Below the pieces are notes generated by a model. That model saw only the letters and a list, made by a program, of their open reading frames with translations, did no database searches and had not been told where the DNA came from. DNA of 64,000 bases, from contig NZ_LMVB01000008.1 in NCBI RefSeq assembly GCF_001510645.1, positions 16,300 to 80,299 of the forward strand, in the 5' to 3' direction. The stretch comes from Paenibacillus sp. FJAT-29882. Lineage in GTDB: Bacteria > Bacillota > Bacilli > Bacillales > DSM-1321. Both the position numbers and the translations under genes were made by a program. This document shows, piece after piece, positions 27,244 through 35,521 of the stretch (position 1 is its first letter; each line of letters opens with the position of its first letter).

Positions 27244-27666
27244 TTAAATCTTATTCAATGCATCTGAAATTAGATTTTCACCCGACACTAGATCAAATGA
27301 ACGGTTAAAAGTGTTTTCCATCGTTAAAGCAGTTATAATCGTTTGCGCTACATCTTCACGTGGAATCGAAGCGGCTTCTAAATCTTCCGCAATTGAAACT
27401 TTTCCAGTACCCGGCTCATTCAATAGTCCTTCAGGTCGAATAATCGTATAGATTAAGCCACTTTGCTCAAGTATTTTGTCCGCGTGATGTTTGGCAACCA
27501 TATAAGGCTTGATACTGCTCCACTTTTCTCTCCTACATTGCTTTTTTATCAGGGTTTCCAACAATCTGAAATTTCCGACGATTTCCAGTAGGCTATGGTT
27601 CGACAACTTAATACCACTCGCCCCCACACATATCTCTCTCGAATTTGCCGTTGCATGTGCGCTTAA
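27244..27666 (-). pseudogene. NAD(P)-binding (NmrA-like/atypical SDR) protein remnant
   Basis: The frame from a GTG at 27627 reads GASGIKLSNHS, then YMVAKHHADKILEQSGL, YTIIRPEGLLNEPGTGKV and IPREDVAQTIITAL, which matches the C-terminal two thirds of NAD(P)H-binding SDR-type proteins of ~210 residues (YMVAKxxAD...YTIxRPGxLTxEPGTGKV). Homology continues a little upstream (SAHATANSREICVGASG) to an in-frame TGA at 27667-27669. The Rossmann N-terminus with its Gly-rich motif is missing, so the gene is broken and unlikely to be functional. Confidence 0.75.
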
Positions 27667-27717
27667 TCATTTAGGGGAGGCGCTAATCTGATTTCTAGTA
27701 TTATAATGTTCTGCAAA

Positions 27718-27858
27718 CTAGTAGCTTATATAAACCAATCTTTGGGCTACCTACACAAGCGCTGTTGAAACCTGTAATGATTCGGTTGCCGTTTTACCTT
27801 GATGAATACTCGTAAGGTCTAAAATCAATAATTTTAATTCAGGTTGAGTTGTAGACAT
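27718..27858 (-). pseudogene. 5' remnant of a second LLM-class oxidoreductase
   Basis: From an ATG at 27858 the frame reads MSTTQPELKLLILDLTSI, then GKTATESLQVSTALV, a stop, and in the same frame VAQRLVYISY-stop. This lines up with the N-terminus of luciferase-like oxidoreductases (LSILDLxxIxxGKTAxEAL...ELAQxAERLGY), as in the intact neighbour at 26183. About 47 codons with two stops remain. Confidence 0.65.
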
Positions 27859-27884
27859 CTGATTTGCGCTTTTTTATTCGAAAA

Positions 27885-27904
27885 ATCATTAGTATGCTAA
27901 TGAT
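27885..27904. promoter_or_regulatory. Palindromic operator, site 1 for the MarR protein
   Basis: ATCATTAG-TATG-CTAATGAT forms a perfect dyad lying just upstream of the dead oxidoreductase start (27858), between it and marR. Its core TTAGTATGCTAA nearly matches TTAGCATGCTA at the marR promoter. It could also serve as a terminator hairpin for marR (with flanking CGAAAA/TTTTCG). Confidence 0.6.
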
Positions 27905-27923
27905 TTTCGCAAAAAAGCTGAGC

Positions 27924-28340
27924 TTAAGAAATATTCTCAGCCATTTTTTGCAAAAGCTTTTTTAACAATAAAAGTTCATCGGATGACATTCCATCCAATA
28001 ACTTATCTTGTTGTTTTCGCCAAACTTTCTCAATCGGTCTTTTTACCTCTTTACCTTTAGCAGTTAAATAAACCCTGTTGATTCTGCCATCTAATTCATC
28101 ACGCTGTCGGTAAATGAGACCGTAGCTTTCTAATGCTTTTACCATGTTTGCGATAGTTGGCGGTTCACAATTCAAACGTTCACTTAGCTGGATCTGTGTA
28201 ATGCCGTCCCCTCTCCATAGTCGGCATAGCAACTGATCTTGACCAACATGCAGATTTAGTTCGCGTAACATTTCCGAGTAATTTCGCCGCATTTGCGTCG
28301 ATATTTCATCGAGCACTTCTCGAATTTCATCTTCAATCAA
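27924..28340 (-). CDS. MarR-family transcriptional regulator
   Basis: A winged-helix regulator of about 138 residues with the MarR plan: an N-terminal dimerisation helix, the recognition region GITQIQLSERLNCEPPTIANM and the wing DELDGRINRVYLTAKGKE, shortened or split here as needed. The TTG at 28340 is chosen because GAAGGTG stands at proper spacing; an upstream TTG at 28364 would add eight residues. It very probably represses itself: a palindrome overlaps its promoter (28370), and a matching palindrome lies upstream of the neighbouring oxidoreductase remnant. Ligand unknown; by family, often phenolics, oxidants or electrophiles. Confidence 0.9.
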   Translation of the reverse strand: MIEDEIREVLDEISTQMRRNYSEMLRELNLHVGQDQLLCRLWRGDGITQIQLSERLNCEPPTIANMVKALESYGLIYRQRDELDGRINRVYLTAKGKEVKRPIEKVWRKQQDKLLDGMSSDELLLLKKLLQKMAENIS

Positions 28341-28369
28341 AAGTGCACCTTCTTTCATAAACAACTAGG

Positions 28370-28408
28370 TAGCATGCTAACTATATCGCAGGATTGTTTT
28401 AACTTCAA
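28370..28408 (-). promoter_or_regulatory. marR promoter with overlapping palindromic operator
   Basis: On the minus strand TTGAAG (28403-28408), a 17-bp spacer and TATAGT (28380-28385) form a good sigma-A promoter. TAGCATGCTA (28370-28379) abuts the -10 box, so a bound dimer would block initiation. The same half-site occurs at 27885-27904. Confidence 0.7.
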
Positions 28409-28413
28409 GTCAT

Positions 28414-28539
28414 TTACATCATCGTCACATTTCCACCTGAACAGCGAGCGGTGACTGCTTGATTTGCTCCTTTTCCTCCAGGTATGTATTGAACGCCTTT
28501 TCCGCGGATCGTTAATCCATATAATGAATATTTATCCAT
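28414..28539 (-). pseudogene. Ribokinase (PfkB) N-terminal fragment
   Basis: A 41-codon frame reads GLTIRGKGVQYIPGGKGANQAVTA followed by a few residues and a stop, given here as two parts: GKGVQYIPGGKG and ANQAVTARCSGGNVTM. The block PGGKGANQAVAAARLG is the PfkB signature 1 of ribokinases. Everything before and after is missing. The ATG stands one base after the stop of the membrane gene at 28541 and has AAGGAAAAG upstream, so it may still be translated as a short peptide. Confidence 0.65.
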
Positions 28540-28540
28540 T

Positions 28541-28957
28541 TTACTTTTCCTTGGAAATGGCATTATAATTTCTAAATTTTGACGGCCATTTTTTCTTTTT
28601 CAAGTATTTGTCATTAAGGATAATAACTTTCCCGTTCTCTGCAGTTATATATTTATGATAAACTACATTATATTTTTCAAATGCCAAATGCCCTATTAGA
28701 TAAACTGGGAAAATAATGAACAAGAGAATTACCGGTTGTACGATCCAATTAAATTCATCCCCGGTAACATAAATCGTCATGACAGCATGTGCCGCAAAAG
28801 AAACCATAAAAGTAATAAGTAGATTACATATGTGAAAAGGAAGCGCGTCCTTTTTCTTTTGAAACATTCGCTCTAGTTCATTTTTGAAAAAAAGCGTGAT
28901 CAATACTGTAATCACAATGACAAAAAAGGTAAACACATATGATAGAACAGTGTACAT
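28541..28957 (-). CDS. Small membrane protein, unknown
   Basis: About 138 residues with three or four hydrophobic helices (MYTVLSYVFTFFVIVITVLITLF at the start in two parts, a middle pair around ICNLLITFMVSFAAHA and VQPVILLFIIFPVYLIGHLAF) and a basic C-terminal tail (KKKKWPSKFRNY). I do not recognise the family. The ATG at 28957 is preferred because GAGGGGCGG stands four bases upstream; an ATG at 29002 would add 15 polar residues. It lies between decayed genes and is the only intact frame in 28.4-29.8 kb. Confidence 0.6.
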   Translation of the reverse strand: MYTVLSYVFTFFVIVITVLITLFFKNELERMFQKKKDALPFHICNLLITFMVSFAAHAVMTIYVTGDEFNWIVQPVILLFIIFPVYLIGHLAFEKYNVVYHKYITAENGKVIILNDKYLKKKKWPSKFRNYNAISKEK

Positions 28958-29111
28958 TTTCCGCCCCTCACTCTCATAAATCCCGTAATAATCTGGGTTC
29001 ATTTGACCTTTTTAAGGTATCATCGATTTTCAACAAGAAATGGCTGAGATTTAATGATGAAAATGCTTAGAGTTTAATTCATTGTTCCGAAACTAATATT
29101 ATATCTTTATT

Positions 29112-29177
29112 GTAGCACAAGAAATGAAAAAAGAAGCTTCCCAAAAGTATAGTGAACTTATGAGACGCCTCGATTAA
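29112..29177 (+). pseudogene. Tyrosine recombinase 3'-end remnant
   Basis: 22 codons read VAQEMKKEASQKYSELMRRLD-stop, almost the same as the end of the integrase at 53399 (VTQEMKKEASQKFTELMRSLS-stop). Homology breaks off upstream. It is the tail of a lost integrase of the same family that sits beside groEL. Confidence 0.75.
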
Positions 29178-29294
29178 AATCCTCATTGTTAAAAAAAGGG
29201 ATGATGAATCGAAATTAAAGAAAGAATACCACAGTTGGGGTTTAAAAGTATTGATTCGACTTTAACAAATCTTTTAACACAATCCCATGCCCTT

Positions 29295-29456
29295 TTAAAT
29301 GAGCTTTTGCCCACAATTTGAGCAGAAATTGCCCTCGCCAGTTTTTGTCCCGCAACTCGGACAAAAGTTTGGTCCCTTTTGGCTGCCTTCTTCCTGTTGT
29401 GAAGGAGGCTGCAGATTTTGAGACTGGGTAGGCTGATTTTGGGTTTGCTGATTCAT
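29295..29456 (-). CDS. Double zinc-ribbon peptide, possible fragment
   Basis: A 53-residue frame: a Gln/Pro-rich leader (MNQQTQNQPTQ...) followed by FCPSCGTKTGEGNFCSNCGQ, two paired CxxC zinc ribbons, and an immediate stop. Such C-terminal ribbons end larger Bacillus proteins (for example SPFH/virion-core-like proteins). There is no clear ribosome site, and the integrase fragment begins five bases away, so this is probably the tail of a larger gene cut by an insertion. Confidence 0.5.
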   Translation of the reverse strand: MNQQTQNQPTQSQNLQPPSQQEEGSQKGPNFCPSCGTKTGEGNFCSNCGQKLI

Positions 29457-29460
29457 TTTA

Positions 29461-29790
29461 ATGTTAAAAAAAGGGCCTGTATATGCTGATAACCAGTTTA
29501 TTTTTGCCCGAAATGACGGTCAGCCACAATTAAGAAAGATAGTCGAAGCCAAACTGAAACGATTAATAAAGAAAGCGGATATTAAAAAAAACATTCCCTC
29601 TCATTCATTCAGACATACTCACACCTCTTTTTTTATTGAAGCGGATGTAGGAGTCAAGAAGATTCAGCAGCGTTTAGGACATACAGATATAAATACGACT
29701 ATAAATATTTACGCTCATATGACCGCCAATATGGAAAAAGAGGATCTAGCATATCAGTTAAATCCTACTTTCTGGGCGCCCCATTTTTAA
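29461..29790 (+). pseudogene. Tyrosine recombinase C-terminal fragment
   Basis: A 109-residue frame with HSFRHTHTSFF (catalytic His and Arg), LGHTDINTTINIYAH (His and the nucleophilic Tyr). It lacks the N-terminal arm- and core-binding domains and the first catalytic Arg. The tail (MTANMEKEDLAYQLNPTF) differs from the groEL-side integrase, so it comes from a second integrase. Not able to recombine DNA as it stands. Confidence 0.8.
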
Positions 29791-29822
29791 ATAGCCAATT
29801 CGCCTAGTCTAACAATTTAGCT

Positions 29823-30119
29823 CTATAGCTTAACAACAACTTCAGTACCTTCTTTATCTTGAACCTCTACTATCGTCAACCCTCTATATTGCTTTACGGC
29901 TTTTAGCAATGCCCTAATATCTTTGCGATCAATAGATGTAGGAATCCAAGCGTGTTCTTTAACGTTCATATTGGATTTTTCAATCATTCGATGAATGAAT
30001 GACCATATCATTCGTGAAGATATGACATAGCCCCCTGTCCGTAATAGAAAATACGGTACCAGAACTGTTAATTGCTTATGATCTTTTAGTTTGACCTTCA
30101 CTTTGATCATCAGGCTCAC
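29823..30119 (-). CDS. Unknown 98-aa protein, third gene of DUF2089 operon
   Basis: A basic protein, predicted mixed helix and strand, no signal peptide and no clear transmembrane helix; its beta-strand pair at the C-terminus (YRGLTIVEVQDKEGTEVVVKL, split as YRGLTIVEVQ and EGTEVVVKL) resembles the end of the upstream gene's product. It overlaps that gene by four bases, so it is translated with it. I do not recognise the family. The operon suggests a partner in a small regulatory set. Confidence 0.65.
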   Translation of the reverse strand: MSLMIKVKVKLKDHKQLTVLVPYFLLRTGGYVISSRMIWSFIHRMIEKSNMNVKEHAWIPTSIDRKDIRALLKAVKQYRGLTIVEVQDKEGTEVVVKL

Positions 30120-30511
30120 TCAATTACAACCAACACTTTATCACCGTTTGCACTTGTAACATCAACGATTTGTCCAGATAATTCTTTTTCAATCGCTTCT
30201 AAAATCAGGTCAACATCTATGGTGTTAATATCCTTTACATACTTAGCGGATTCCGGAATGGCTGAAGCGATACTTAGTCCTGTTTTTAACGCTACTTTGA
30301 TTAATCGTAATGGCAAATTAACATTCACATTATCGCCTTGCTCAGATGAAACGCGAATTCTCAACATTCTATCCAAATAGTCCGTTTGCTTAGCCGCAGG
30401 TATAGCTGCTGCCTCTTTTTCTTTCAATACATGGATCAGTTCAGTTGCCTTTTCCGAGCCTAACTTCCCTTCTTGAACCATATTCAATATTTTTGAGATG
30501 TCTTCCTTCAT
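30116..30511 (-). CDS. SHOCT-like domain protein
   Basis: A 131-residue cytoplasmic protein. The N-terminal helix pair (ISKILNMVQEGKLGSEKATELIHVLKEKE, in two parts: ISKILNMVQEGKL and EKATELIHVLKE) is the short SHOCT-like module found at the start of YvlB/LiaG-type proteins. The remaining ~90 residues are beta-rich, with RIRVSSEQGDNVNVNLPLRL, here trimmed. It sits 14 bases downstream of the DUF2089 gene and overlaps the next gene by four bases. In related operons the DUF2089 protein regulates this partner; the purpose is unknown. Confidence 0.75.
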   Translation of the reverse strand: MKEDISKILNMVQEGKLGSEKATELIHVLKEKEAAAIPAAKQTDYLDRMLRIRVSSEQGDNVNVNLPLRLIKVALKTGLSIASAIPESAKYVKDINTIDVDLILEAIEKELSGQIVDVTSANGDKVLVVIE

Positions 30512-30525
30512 AACAAAGCCTCCCT

Positions 30526-30894
30526 TTACTCGTCCTTTAAAATTCTTATTGCTTCCTCCGGAGAAATTTCACCTTTTTCTAGCATGGAGATGACTTTTCT
30601 CTCTTCTGTTTCATTCTTTTTTTCTGCATACCCAAGAGCAGCGATGATATCATTTAATTTTCCGCGTACAGTTGGATAAGAAATGCCTAACTCTTTTTCT
30701 ACTTCCTTTATATTTCCGCGGCTTTTAAGGAATATTTCAATGAAGTAGTGCTGCTCTTTAGTGAGAGAAGCTAGTTTCGATAATTCAAATTCGTTTTCAA
30801 TTGTTGTATGACAATGGGTGCATTGCAATTTTGTAATCTTCAACGTATCGCTGCACACTGGGCAAGTTGTAATCACCGGATAAATCACAGCCAT
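30526..30894 (-). CDS. DUF2089 domain protein, zinc-ribbon/HTH regulator-like
   Basis: A 122-residue protein. Residues ~10-35 hold two CxxC pairs (CPVCSD...CTHCHT) of a zinc ribbon. Residues ~45-90 are a sigma-like helix-turn-helix (YFIEIFLKSRGNIKEVEKEL, GISYPTVRGKLNDII). The C-terminal ~25 residues (ISMLEKGEISPEEAIRILK) form a SHOCT-type helix pair. This is the DUF2089 family, presumed DNA-binding. It is first in a three-gene operon and A+T-rich promoter DNA lies upstream (30895-31020). Confidence 0.85.
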   Translation of the reverse strand: MAVIYPVITTCPVCSDTLKITKLQCTHCHTTIENEFELSKLASLTKEQHYFIEIFLKSRGNIKEVEKELGISYPTVRGKLNDIIAALGYAEKKNETEERKVISMLEKGEISPEEAIRILKDE

Positions 30895-31022
30895 CCCCCT
30901 TCTTTAAATTATTTATATCATAATTAATAATCTTAAAAATGTAAACATATAAAATTAAATATTTTAATTTTGATATTAAAAAAATAAATATTTATGCTCG
31001 TGTAATAACTAATATAGAAGAC

Positions 31023-31061
31023 AAGGCCTCCCACCAGTTCAGGAAACTGATGAAAGGCCTT
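31023..31061. terminator. Hairpin of the ACCAGTTCA/ACTGATGA family, copy 1
   Basis: AAGGCCT and AGGCCTT flank the conserved inner arms CACCAGTTCA and ACTGATGA. Similar hairpins with different but still complementary outer arms are at 35415 and 40652. It follows the ABC-transporter operon on the minus strand. Confidence 0.7.
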
Positions 31062-31187
31062 CTCTGATAAGTTGGTTTTTATGCATTTATATTCAACTAC
31101 CTAAAAACCCCTTTATTGAAATGAAGGGATTTTATCTAGGTTATCCAATTTTATTAAGATTATAGAGATTCGAATGCCAATGAAAAA

Positions 31188-31955
31188 CTAGAATCCATTT
31201 TCCACTAACCATTTCATAATGCTTTCTTCTCTTTCCTTAATATCGTCATGCCGCGCATCGTATTTACGCATTTTCTTCTGTGCAACAAGATTTCCATCTA
31301 CCATATACAATACTCTTTCAGTTTTTGCTGCCACCTTTACATCATGCGTAACGAGCATTACGGTCGTCCCTTTTTGATTAACCTCTGCAAGAATTGACAT
31401 AATCTCTTCTGTCGATTTGGAATCTAATGCCCCGGTCGGTTCATCTCCAAAAATGATATCCGGATTATTGATCAATGCTCTGCAGATGCCGACTCTCTGT
31501 AGCTGTCCACCAGAACCTTGAGTAACATTATTATCTGCAAGCTTCTCAATTCCTGTCAATTCCAATAGTTTTTTTGCTTTTTCATATACCGCATTTTTAT
31601 CCGCATCTTTTGATACAAGAGCAGGAAACATAACATTGTCAATCAGTGACAGATTTTTTAATAGATTAATATCCTGAAAGATAAATCCCATTGTTTCCAG
31701 TCGAATCTTCGCCAATTCTTCTTCTTTTAGTCTGCCGATTTCACGACCTTTAAATTTCATACTGCCAGAAGTAATTCTATCCATACCGCTTACATTATAT
31801 AGAAGCGTTGTCTTCCCACTTCCGGATGGCCCCATGACCGATACGAATTCACCTTCCTCTATCTCCAAGTTTACATCCTTTAAGATATGAAGCTCATTTT
31901 CTTTTCCTAAATCTACTTTTTTGTTTATACTTCTCGCTTCTAATATTTTTCTCAT
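31188..31955 (-). CDS. ABC transporter ATP-binding protein
   Basis: A 255-residue ATPase with Walker A GPSGSGKTTLL (~43-53), a slightly unusual signature GSGGQLQRVG (Gly-Ser-Gly-Gly-Gln instead of LSGGQ), Walker B IIFGDEPTGALD and the H-loop VTHD. This is the MacB/LolD/BceA class, which works with FtsX-type permeases. The C-terminal ~30 residues (KYDARHDDIKEREESIMKWL, trimmed) are an extra acidic tail. The partner permease is 167 bases upstream at 32123. Likely export of a peptide or lipid; the substrate cannot be told. Confidence 0.92.
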   Translation of the reverse strand: MRKILEARSINKKVDLGKENELHILKDVNLEIEEGEFVSVMGPSGSGKTTLLYNVSGMDRITSGSMKFKGREIGRLKEEELAKIRLETMGFIFQDINLLKNLSLIDNVMFPALVSKDADKNAVYEKAKKLLELTGIEKLADNNVTQGSGGQLQRVGICRALINNPDIIFGDEPTGALDSKSTEEIMSILAEVNQKGTTVMLVTHDVKVAAKTERVLYMVDGNLVAQKKMRKYDARHDDIKEREESIMKWLVENGF

Positions 31956-32122
31956 ATATATTCCTCCTGTGTGAAATATTTGAAAAAAAGTCTATACCGC
32001 AGAGGTACCCCGGAATGCCTTATTTTTCAGGAATCTGCATTCTTATTTGCATCGGTGCCTTCACGCAGTAGGCTTCTTCCATCTTCGGAGATACGCCTCA
32101 ACTCCGACCTTTTTCATCCGTT

Positions 32123-34477
32123 CTAACTTCTTAAAACTACAGATAAATCATCTTCTGCTGTTACCTTACAGCACACAGAAATAGTAAATCCAACGACTAC
32201 AATCAGTGCTAACGGACATAGCAGCCAAGTCTGCCATGCAACATTAACTAATTGAATTTTTGCGGCTCCCATAGAGGACATTGCCATACTTACAAGAAAT
32301 CCCCCTAGAAAATTCGCAGCCAGCACTCCAACTATGATTCCTAATATGAGTACCATCATAGTTCCTGCCATATATTGATGTTTAATATTTTTAGAAGTTA
32401 ATCCCATACTTCGCATAATTGCAATCTGAGACATATCCTTTGATAATAACATTCGAAGAAATAATGCAGTTATCAATACAGCAATAATTACTGCTATTGC
32501 CATCCCGCCTATAACAATCAGGCTCATCTGATCAATGATGTTTCCAAGCGTCTGCCCAGTATATTCTTTGATATCATTTACCTGCGCAGAATCATAGGTA
32601 TTCTGATAATAGTCCATTTTCTCACGAACATCGACGCCTGAAGCCACGTCCATGCTCACAATATACCAAAGAACAGCCTCTTCATTTACCCCAAGACTCG
32701 TATGCGCCTTTGCTGTTTTTCCCCCATTTGTAATATCTTGATAAACACCAGTTACTTCCAAGGTATTTTCTATCCCGGCAACCTTTACTACTACTTCATC
32801 TCCAACTTTCTTGTTTAACCCGTCTTTTGACGCATTTGCAAAGGAAAGTGAGATTTCCGCTTCACCCTGAGGTGCTCTGCCTTCCAGATATTTTAATGGA
32901 AATACTGAAAAATCTCCGGTTTCAATATTCATATAGTCCCAAGAACCTTCCGCATTTTTGACCTGATAGGAACTTGTGATGTAGGCCGCATACTTTTCAA
33001 TATCCGAATCATTCTGCAGTTCTTCCTGTAGCTTTTTAAAATCTTCTGTAATCGTATCTGTCCTTCGAAGATCGATTCTCATGTCAGATTTCCCAATTCC
33101 CATGTATGTGGAAAATTCCGGTGAATTCATGGTGTTATAAATATTTAAGGGGAGTATGACAATGAACGTACATACGATAAAAATAACAAACAGCAGCCTG
33201 TATAACTTGAATCGTTTCCATACATCCCTCAGCCCCATGTAAATATTGGTGCTGAAGAATTTGTTCTTTAGCAGTGGGAAACTGTATTTTCGGTTTTTTC
33301 CGCGCTCCATAGAATCTTTCCGTAAAGCTTCCACCGCAGAAATCTTATCGATTCTTTTCAGTACTTGCTGGCAGTACATCACAATCATGAAATATACAAG
33401 TAATGGAGCTATAAGCGATAGTACATATTTTAAGCTACCTGATAAATCGGAAGATATGTAAAGTCTCATATTACCGTTTAACAGATTTACCGCTGCAAAG
33501 GACATAAGATAACCGATAATACCGGCTGCTGCTGAGATGACTCTATATTTGTTAAGATAGACCTTTTTTATATCTTTTTTGGATATCCCCATTGCTTTCA
33601 TAACACCGATTTCTCTAATATCTTCATCAATCGTTGCCAGAAATGTAAGTCTGATACAGAGCGAAGCAATCACAATAAGCAGAATACTAATAAATATAAT
33701 GACAATCGCAACTGCCATATCTGACATAGCATTAAACATCGTAAATATCTTTCCTTCGATTATAGGTCCGTTTGCCGGAAGACCGGCTTCGATATAGGCA
33801 GTCTGAACCGCAGCAGAATCCCCGTTTTCATTCAGCTTGAACTCGATCAGATATTCCAGTTCCAAAGCCTCAATTTCAAGCATTTCATCATAGTCATTCT
33901 GATTTATCACAAACCGTTTCGAAGAAGTAAGGGAAGAGTTCATCTCAAAATCTCTTGCATAATCTGAAATGACAAACTCTTTCTCATACCCGCCGCTTTT
34001 CACCGTAATCGTATCACCTATTTTTAAGTCATGTTGTTCCATGAAATAGATGGGAACGGCAACGAAACCTTCATTTACATCCAGCTTTTCATTATCCAGA
34101 TCCAATATAAAATCAAATTTCTTATTCTGTACAACAAACGAAATATCCTGTATAGTTCCAGCCATCGTTTGATTTTGGCCAAAATGAATATTGCTTCCAT
34201 CAATATTCTGAAGAACCATCGTCTCTTGCGTCGCTATATGGTCACGGTATCGTTCTGTGAATTGGTCGATTTCTGCCTGGTTATATTCTCCGGCATGCAT
34301 TACCGTAATGTCAGCTGGAACTGCACTCTCCTGAAGATCTGATATCGACTGAATCAGATTGGCGATGTTATTAATGGCACTGGCTGCCAAAATAACGGCC
34401 ATCGTGATAAATACATATACTGTCATCGTTACAATTTTGTTTCTGAGGAAATCATTCTTGATTATTTTCAAAAACAT
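32123..34477 (-). CDS. ABC transporter permease, FtsX-like, duplicated
   Basis: A 784-residue permease with an N-terminal helix (~15-37), a large extracytoplasmic domain (~40-235), an FtsX module (~240-375 with three helices), a second anchor helix (~412), another extracytoplasmic domain (~435-640) and a final FtsX module (~645-780). Tandem FtsX repeats with two large outside domains are usual for stand-alone permeases of this class. IDEDIREIGVMKAMG and SQIAIMRSMGLTSKNIK are the coupling-helix motifs. It pairs with the ATPase at 31188. No two-component system or lantibiotic gene is adjacent, so induction is unclear. Confidence 0.9.
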   Translation of the reverse strand: MFLKIIKNDFLRNKIVTMTVYVFITMAVILAASAINNIANLIQSISDLQESAVPADITVMHAGEYNQAEIDQFTERYRDHIATQETMVLQNIDGSNIHFGQNQTMAGTIQDISFVVQNKKFDFILDLDNEKLDVNEGFVAVPIYFMEQHDLKIGDTITVKSGGYEKEFVISDYARDFEMNSSLTSSKRFVINQNDYDEMLEIEALELEYLIEFKLNENGDSAAVQTAYIEAGLPANGPIIEGKIFTMFNAMSDMAVAIVIIFISILLIVIASLCIRLTFLATIDEDIREIGVMKAMGISKKDIKKVYLNKYRVISAAAGIIGYLMSFAAVNLLNGNMRLYISSDLSGSLKYVLSLIAPLLVYFMIVMYCQQVLKRIDKISAVEALRKDSMERGKNRKYSFPLLKNKFFSTNIYMGLRDVWKRFKLYRLLFVIFIVCTFIVILPLNIYNTMNSPEFSTYMGIGKSDMRIDLRRTDTITEDFKKLQEELQNDSDIEKYAAYITSSYQVKNAEGSWDYMNIETGDFSVFPLKYLEGRAPQGEAEISLSFANASKDGLNKKVGDEVVVKVAGIENTLEVTGVYQDITNGGKTAKAHTSLGVNEEAVLWYIVSMDVASGVDVREKMDYYQNTYDSAQVNDIKEYTGQTLGNIIDQMSLIVIGGMAIAVIIAVLITALFLRMLLSKDMSQIAIMRSMGLTSKNIKHQYMAGTMMVLILGIIVGVLAANFLGGFLVSMAMSSMGAAKIQLVNVAWQTWLLCPLALIVVVGFTISVCCKVTAEDDLSVVLRS

Positions 34478-35414
34478 TATTATTTCTCCTTCCTACATCG
34501 ATAAAATTTTTCTAATTTATCTTGTCTCTAACAAATTTGGTCATTTCTTCTGAGGAAGATTTTCCATTAACTTTTTAAATTAATAATGTTCTTACATGCT
34601 GGATTCTTAGTAGACTTGACCTGAATGATTATTGAACTTACTAAAGTAATCATACGAAATGGTATTTATTAGGCAAACCTGCTTAAGTCTAATTATTTAC
34701 TAAGCCCTCAGCCCTATTTTAGTAAGTTGATTATCGGAGGTTATTATAAAAAAATAATCGGAATGTAAGGAAGGAAGTGGAAGAGGTAATAATCGTTTCA
34801 ACTGCAACGGACAATCACGAAGAGTTTATTGATGAACTAATGGGCACACAGGGTCAAGAATGGGTATTTATTGATAAGCAATGGATCTAGTAATCTATAT
34901 CTTTTTTATCAGTCGTTCTAGATCGAATTTGGATGATTTCATTTTTAATAAAGGCTGTTTTCGCATACTTTGTTGCTTTTCAATTATATTTACACTAACA
35001 ACCTGGGTTGATTTCCGTTGCAGGTACTCGCTTTGCGCGGGCGGTCTCAGAAGCCTCCTCAGTGCTTTGCACTTGCGGGGTCTCCCTCAACACGCTTGTC
35101 CCGCAGGAGTCTCGTACCTTCCACTACATTCAACATCTACTCGAATTTATTTTGCTAATAACAACAATCTTTACGAAAAGAGCCTTAATAAAAGATCCAT
35201 TCGCAAAAATTACTTATCATTGGAGACGTATTACTTTTTACTACACAATTTCTATATAGTTTAATAACCTCTTCACTTACCACAACCCTTCCTCTGGATT
35301 TTTTCGTATTGGGTGTGACGAACTGATTTTGGTGATAATTAGAATTCAATCTTTCTTTCATTTATCATATTTATTCAAGCAATTTTATTGAATAAATCAC
35401 CAACATGTCTAAAC
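34478..35414. other. Non-coding stretch holding a GC-rich dispersed repeat
   Basis: Nearly 1 kb without a supported gene. One open segment (34740-34890, plus) ends EEFIDELMGTQGQEWVFIDK..., but lacks a good start and family; it may be a gene relic. The GC-rich repeat at 35009-35134 is listed separately. Confidence 0.5.
35009..35134. repeat. GC-rich ~125-bp dispersed element
   Basis: The segment GATTTCCGTTGCAGGTACTC ... CCCGCAGGAGTCTCGTACCT ... CCACTACATTCAAC is much richer in G+C than its surroundings and folds on itself. I recall near-identical non-coding elements scattered through Bacillaceae genomes; only one copy is in the window. Function unknown. Short frames across it are rejected as coding. 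Confidence 0.6.
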
Positions 35415-35461
35415 AAAAAAGGTCCTTCACCAGTTCAGTGAACTGATGAAGGACCTTCTCT
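35415..35461 (-). terminator. Terminator of the SLH amidase gene (hairpin family, copy 2)
   Basis: Minus-strand AAGGTCCTTCATCAGTTCA and TGAACTGGTGAAGGACCTT pair over 17-18 bp and are followed by TTTTTTG. The inner arms are the same as those of the hairpins at 31023 and 40652, with compensatory changes in the outer stem. Confidence 0.85.
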
Positions 35462-35521
35462 TTTTCATTATTATTCTTGTCTAATTCTTGTTTCTTCCGC
35501 TAGAAAATTTAGTTTCAACTT

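Noticed and set aside
34881..35264. 127-aa and 83-aa plus ORFs
   Set aside because: They cover the GC-rich dispersed element in two frames at once and show no protein-like conservation.
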